The notes under the pieces are model-generated. The model made no database searches. It saw only the letters and a list, made by a program, of their open reading frames with translations, and was not told the DNA's origin. Of a DNA stretch of 64,000 nt, positions 61,974-64,000 are shown piece by piece; positions within the stretch are counted from its first letter, which is position 1, and each line of letters starts with the position of its first letter. Source of the DNA: a bacterium (GTDB lineage Bacteria; Sumerlaeota; Sumerlaeia; SLMS01; JAHLLQ01). Location: contig JAHLLQ010000004.1 in assembly GCA_020444065.1 (NCBI GenBank), forward strand, positions 324,662 to 388,661. Direction: 5' to 3'. The position numbers were made by a program, and so were the translations under genes.

Positions 61974-63641
61974 ATGCTCACATTTCTTCGGATCGAAAAC
62001 CTGGCTCTGATCGAGCGCGTCGAGATCGAGTTCGGCCCGGGGTTGAATGCCATGACGGGCGAAACGGGGGCGGGCAAGTCGGTGGTTCTGGAATCGATTG
62101 GCCTGCTGCTGGGCGACAGAGCCCAGCCGGCGCTGGTGCGCGACGGATGCGATCGCGGCAGCGTCGAGGCTCTTGTCGATCTGCGGCGAAGCCGACCCGT
62201 TTCAGACTGGCTGGCGGAGCACTGTCTCGTGGATGAGGAGATGGGCGAGTTGCTGATCCGGCGCGAGATTCTGGCCTCCGGCCGGAGCCGCGCCTTCGTC
62301 AACGGGCGACTAGTAACCGTCGCTCAACTGGCGGAACTGGGCGCCCTGTTGGTCGACATCCACGGCCAGAACGATCACCAGTCCTTGATGGACCCAAAGC
62401 GTCAGTGTGATCTGCTTGACGATCACGGAGAATGCACGGACCTTCGCGTCGATTTCGAGGCGGCCTGGGACGAACTGGCGACCGCCCGGCTGGAGTTGCA
62501 GAAACTGGAGGCCGACGATCTTTCCTGGCGCCAGAGGCTTGATTTCCTGCAGTTTCAAATTGCTGAAATTGAAGAACTTGGGATTGGAGAGGGCGAGGTC
62601 GGAGGGCTGGAGGCAGAGCGCGGTCGCCTGGCCTTTGTCGATGCCTTGACCGAGGATGCAGCAGGGGCACTGGGACTCCTGGTTGAGGGAGACGAGCGCC
62701 CGGCACTGGATGGTGCAGGTCAAGCATTGAGGCTTGTCGAACGAATGCTGAGCCGAGACCCTGGATTGGGAGATTTGCATGCGCTCCTCGAAGGAGCCGT
62801 GGCGCAGCTTTCCGATGCCACGAGCCAGCTTGAGAGCTACGCCTCGCGCCTCGAAGGAGACCCGGAGCGTCTAGCCTTCGTGGAGGAACGACTCGATGCG
62901 ATCCAGCGCCTCACTCGCAAGCACGGAGTCGATGCAGAGGGGCTCTTGGGCCTGCTGGAGAATCTGCTGCAGGAGGCTGACTCATTAACGGATCGTGACT
63001 CCCGCCGGGATGAACTGGCGGCGACAGTGGCCAGGCTTGAAATGGCCCTGAAGGCGAAGGCCAACACCCTCACCAAAGCGCGCAAGGCCGCCGCGGCGAA
63101 GTTCGCCCGGGCCGTGGAGAAGACCCTGCGCCCCTTGGCGATGGCGGATGCTCGGTTCGAGGTGGGTCTCGTGGAGCGTCGTGAGCTCTGCCGCCATGGC
63201 GCCGAGGACGTGGAGTTCCGTCTCTCCGCGAACAAGGGCGAGAAGCCCGCGTCCCTTCGGCGCGTGGCATCCGGCGGCGAATTGTCGAGGACGATGTTGG
63301 CTCTCCGAACCGTTGCCGCCCGCGCCGAGTCTGTTCCCATCCTGCTATTCGACGAGATCGACGCCGGCATCAGCGGCCAGGCGACCGTGAAAGTGGCCGA
63401 CGCTTTGGAGAAACTCGGCGGCCGGCACCAGGTCTTGTGCATCACGCACCAGGCCGGAATCGCATCGCGCGCATCGCAGCATCTGGAGGTGACAAAATCC
63501 ACCCGGCGGGGTCGGACGATCATTCACGTCCGCAACCTCTCTCCGGACGAGCGCCGCCGCGAGCTGGCCCGGCTGCTTGACGGCGGGAAGAGCGGTAAGA
63601 GTCTTGAACTGGCGGAGGAACTTCTTCTGCGAAGCGCTTAG
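61974..63641 (+). CDS. recN: DNA repair protein RecN
   Basis: 555 residues, the usual RecN length. It is an SMC-like ATPase that acts early at double-strand breaks. Walker A is GETGAGKS (about residues 30-37), the long coiled coil runs through the middle, the signature motif is near [10 protein letters not shown], and Walker B is [13 protein letters not shown]. The C-terminus is the short helical region after [13 protein letters not shown]. It has its own likely promoter and lies divergent from the BNR-repeat gene; tRNA-Pro follows 80 bases downstream. Confidence 0.95.
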   Translation: MLTFLRIENLALIERVEIEFGPGLNAMTGETGAGKSVVLESIGLLLGDRAQPALVRDGCDRGSVEALVDLRRSRPVSDWLAEHCLVDEEMGELLIRREILASGRSRAFVNGRLVTVAQLAELGALLVDIHGQNDHQSLMDPKRQCDLLDDHGECTDLRVDFEAAWDELATARLELQKLEADDLSWRQRLDFLQFQIAEIEELGIGEGEVGGLEAERGRLAFVDALTEDAAGALGLLVEGDERPALDGAGQALRLVERMLSRDPGLGDLHALLEGAVAQLSDATSQLESYASRLEGDPERLAFVEERLDAIQRLTRKHGVDAEGLLGLLENLLQEADSLTDRDSRRDELAATVARLEMALKAKANTLTKARKAAAAKFARAVEKTLRPLAMADARFEVGLVERRELCRHGAEDVEFRLSANKGEKPASLRRVASGGELSRTMLALRTVAARAESVPILLFDEIDAGISGQATVKVADALEKLGGRHQVLCITHQAGIASRASQHLEVTKSTRRGRTIIHVRNLSPDERRRELARLLDGGKSGKSLELAEELLLRSA

Positions 63642-63721
63642 CCGCCGATTGGCCACAAAATCCTTCCCCTTTTGCGGTTGACTCGCCCCCGGGCAGGTGA
63701 ACAGCATACGCGCGCTTCGGT

Positions 63722-63798
63722 CGGGGCGTAGCGCAGCCTGGTAGCGCACTCGTCTGGGGGGCGAGTGGTCGCTGGTTCAAATCCAGTCGCCCCGACCA
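63722..63798 (+). tRNA. tRNA-Pro (anticodon GGG)
   Basis: Acceptor CGGGGCG pairs with CGCCCCG (63722-63728 with 63788-63794), D stem GCGC/GCGC, anticodon stem CTCGT/GCGAG with loop CTGGGGG, T stem CTGG, discriminator A and encoded CCA. A TTGACT (63678-63683) upstream could be part of a promoter, but a -10 box is not clear. Confidence 0.96.
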
Positions 63799-63829
63799 CT
63801 AAATTGCTGAAATAACTGGAGTTAGATAT

Positions 63830-63860
63830 TCAATTCTTGGAGAATTTGGGAAAGAATTGA
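63830..63860. repeat. Short AT-rich inverted repeat after tRNA-Pro
   Basis: TCAATTCTT (63830-63838) and AAGAATTGA (63852-63860) form a 9-bp stem around 13 bases; a nested AATTCT/AGAATT pair overlaps it. The 63799-63880 interval is clearly AT-richer than its surroundings and holds no gene that I can support. Confidence 0.55.
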
Positions 63861-63887
63861 GTCTATTACAGTTGCCGAATTCCCAAA

Positions 63888-63916
63888 AGACCCCTTCGGA
63901 ATGGCCGAAGGGGTCT
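63888..63916 (-). terminator. Hairpin, probably a minus-strand terminator
   Basis: A perfect 12-bp stem AGACCCCTTCGG/CCGAAGGGGTCT has a five-base loop. On the minus strand it reads into TTTTGGG, so it most likely ends a minus-strand gene whose coding end lies at or beyond the right edge; a frame ending in GAT-TGA stops at 63989. No gene can be supported in 63799-64000. Confidence 0.6.
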
Positions 63917-64000
63917 CTTGCATGGAGACAACGAGTTGTCTGACGGCATGCTGCGGGCACGGATTCCCAGCGATTAGCCCACAAAGTTTCAATCTTCGTC

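Noticed and set aside
63799-63984. 61-residue minus-strand open frame
   Set aside because: Short, no ribosome binding site, crosses two hairpins and has no recognisable content.

Overview
The window is a dense, high-GC (about 60% by eye) bacterial chromosome segment with about 48 protein genes, three tRNAs and several intrinsic terminators. No CRISPR array, insertion sequence, integrase or phage gene is visible. Lipobox lipoproteins, a family 9 (heptosyltransferase-like) glycosyltransferase, type IV pilus ATPases and secreted proteins with long Pro-Thr-Ser linkers point to a Gram-negative, didermal, probably uncultivated lineage. The style of the secreted proteins recalls Sumerlaeota (BRC1) or planctomycete-like genomes, but this is a weak inference because no 16S rRNA gene is present.

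Layout. 1-4.6 kb, minus strand: a membrane protein fragment, a PaaI-type thioesterase, a B12-binding radical SAM protein, a zinc-ribbon protein, coaD and a DUF4190/zinc-ribbon protein. 4.8-9.4 kb: a 1,520-residue secreted protein with two formylglycine-enzyme-like domains and a recent tandem duplication. 9.7-17.2 kb, plus strand: a DUF1015 protein, an M19 dipeptidase, pncB and a large lipoprotein with a glycosidase-like barrel. 17.2-18.8 kb: a receiver-histidine kinase and a PilZ-like protein. 19.1-20.4 kb: tRNA-Val, tRNA-Asp, a strong terminator and hisG. 20.5-26.8 kb, minus strand: a GT-C/TPR membrane protein, a HAD phosphatase, a radical SAM protein, a YicC nuclease and serC. 27.4-32.4 kb, plus strand: a secreted GH13 amylase and an FG-GAP repeat protein. 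32.4-38.1 kb, minus strand: two PilT-type ATPases, a zinc-finger/TPR protein, an HMA metallochaperone and a seven-haem cytochrome. 38.4-44.3 kb: a PAS histidine kinase, a rhomboid-like protein, and the operon-like set glmU-like, prs, rplY. 44.4-47.2 kb: two glycosyltransferases with overlapping ends. 47.3-54.9 kb: a block of unrecognised envelope-type genes running into leuD, an unknown membrane-anchored gene and leuC. 56.5-61.8 kb: VanZ, an S9 peptidase, two small anchored proteins, a ThiS/MoaD-like protein and a BNR-repeat protein. 61.9-64 kb: recN and tRNA-Pro.

The best candidate for an undescribed system is 47.3-51.9 kb. A 1,051-residue-plus lipoprotein built from about twelve DUF4398-like helical repeats sits between two diverged paralogous helical proteins, one soluble and one C-terminally membrane anchored. 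A 42-residue single-span membrane protein with a clear ribosome binding site lies in the same block. Other unusual items are a GlmU-like protein that lacks its acetyltransferase catalytic half and ends in a Lys/Ala tail, a DnaG-like zinc-finger motif fused to TPRs beside two PilT-like ATPases, and an unknown membrane-anchored gene translationally coupled to leuD.
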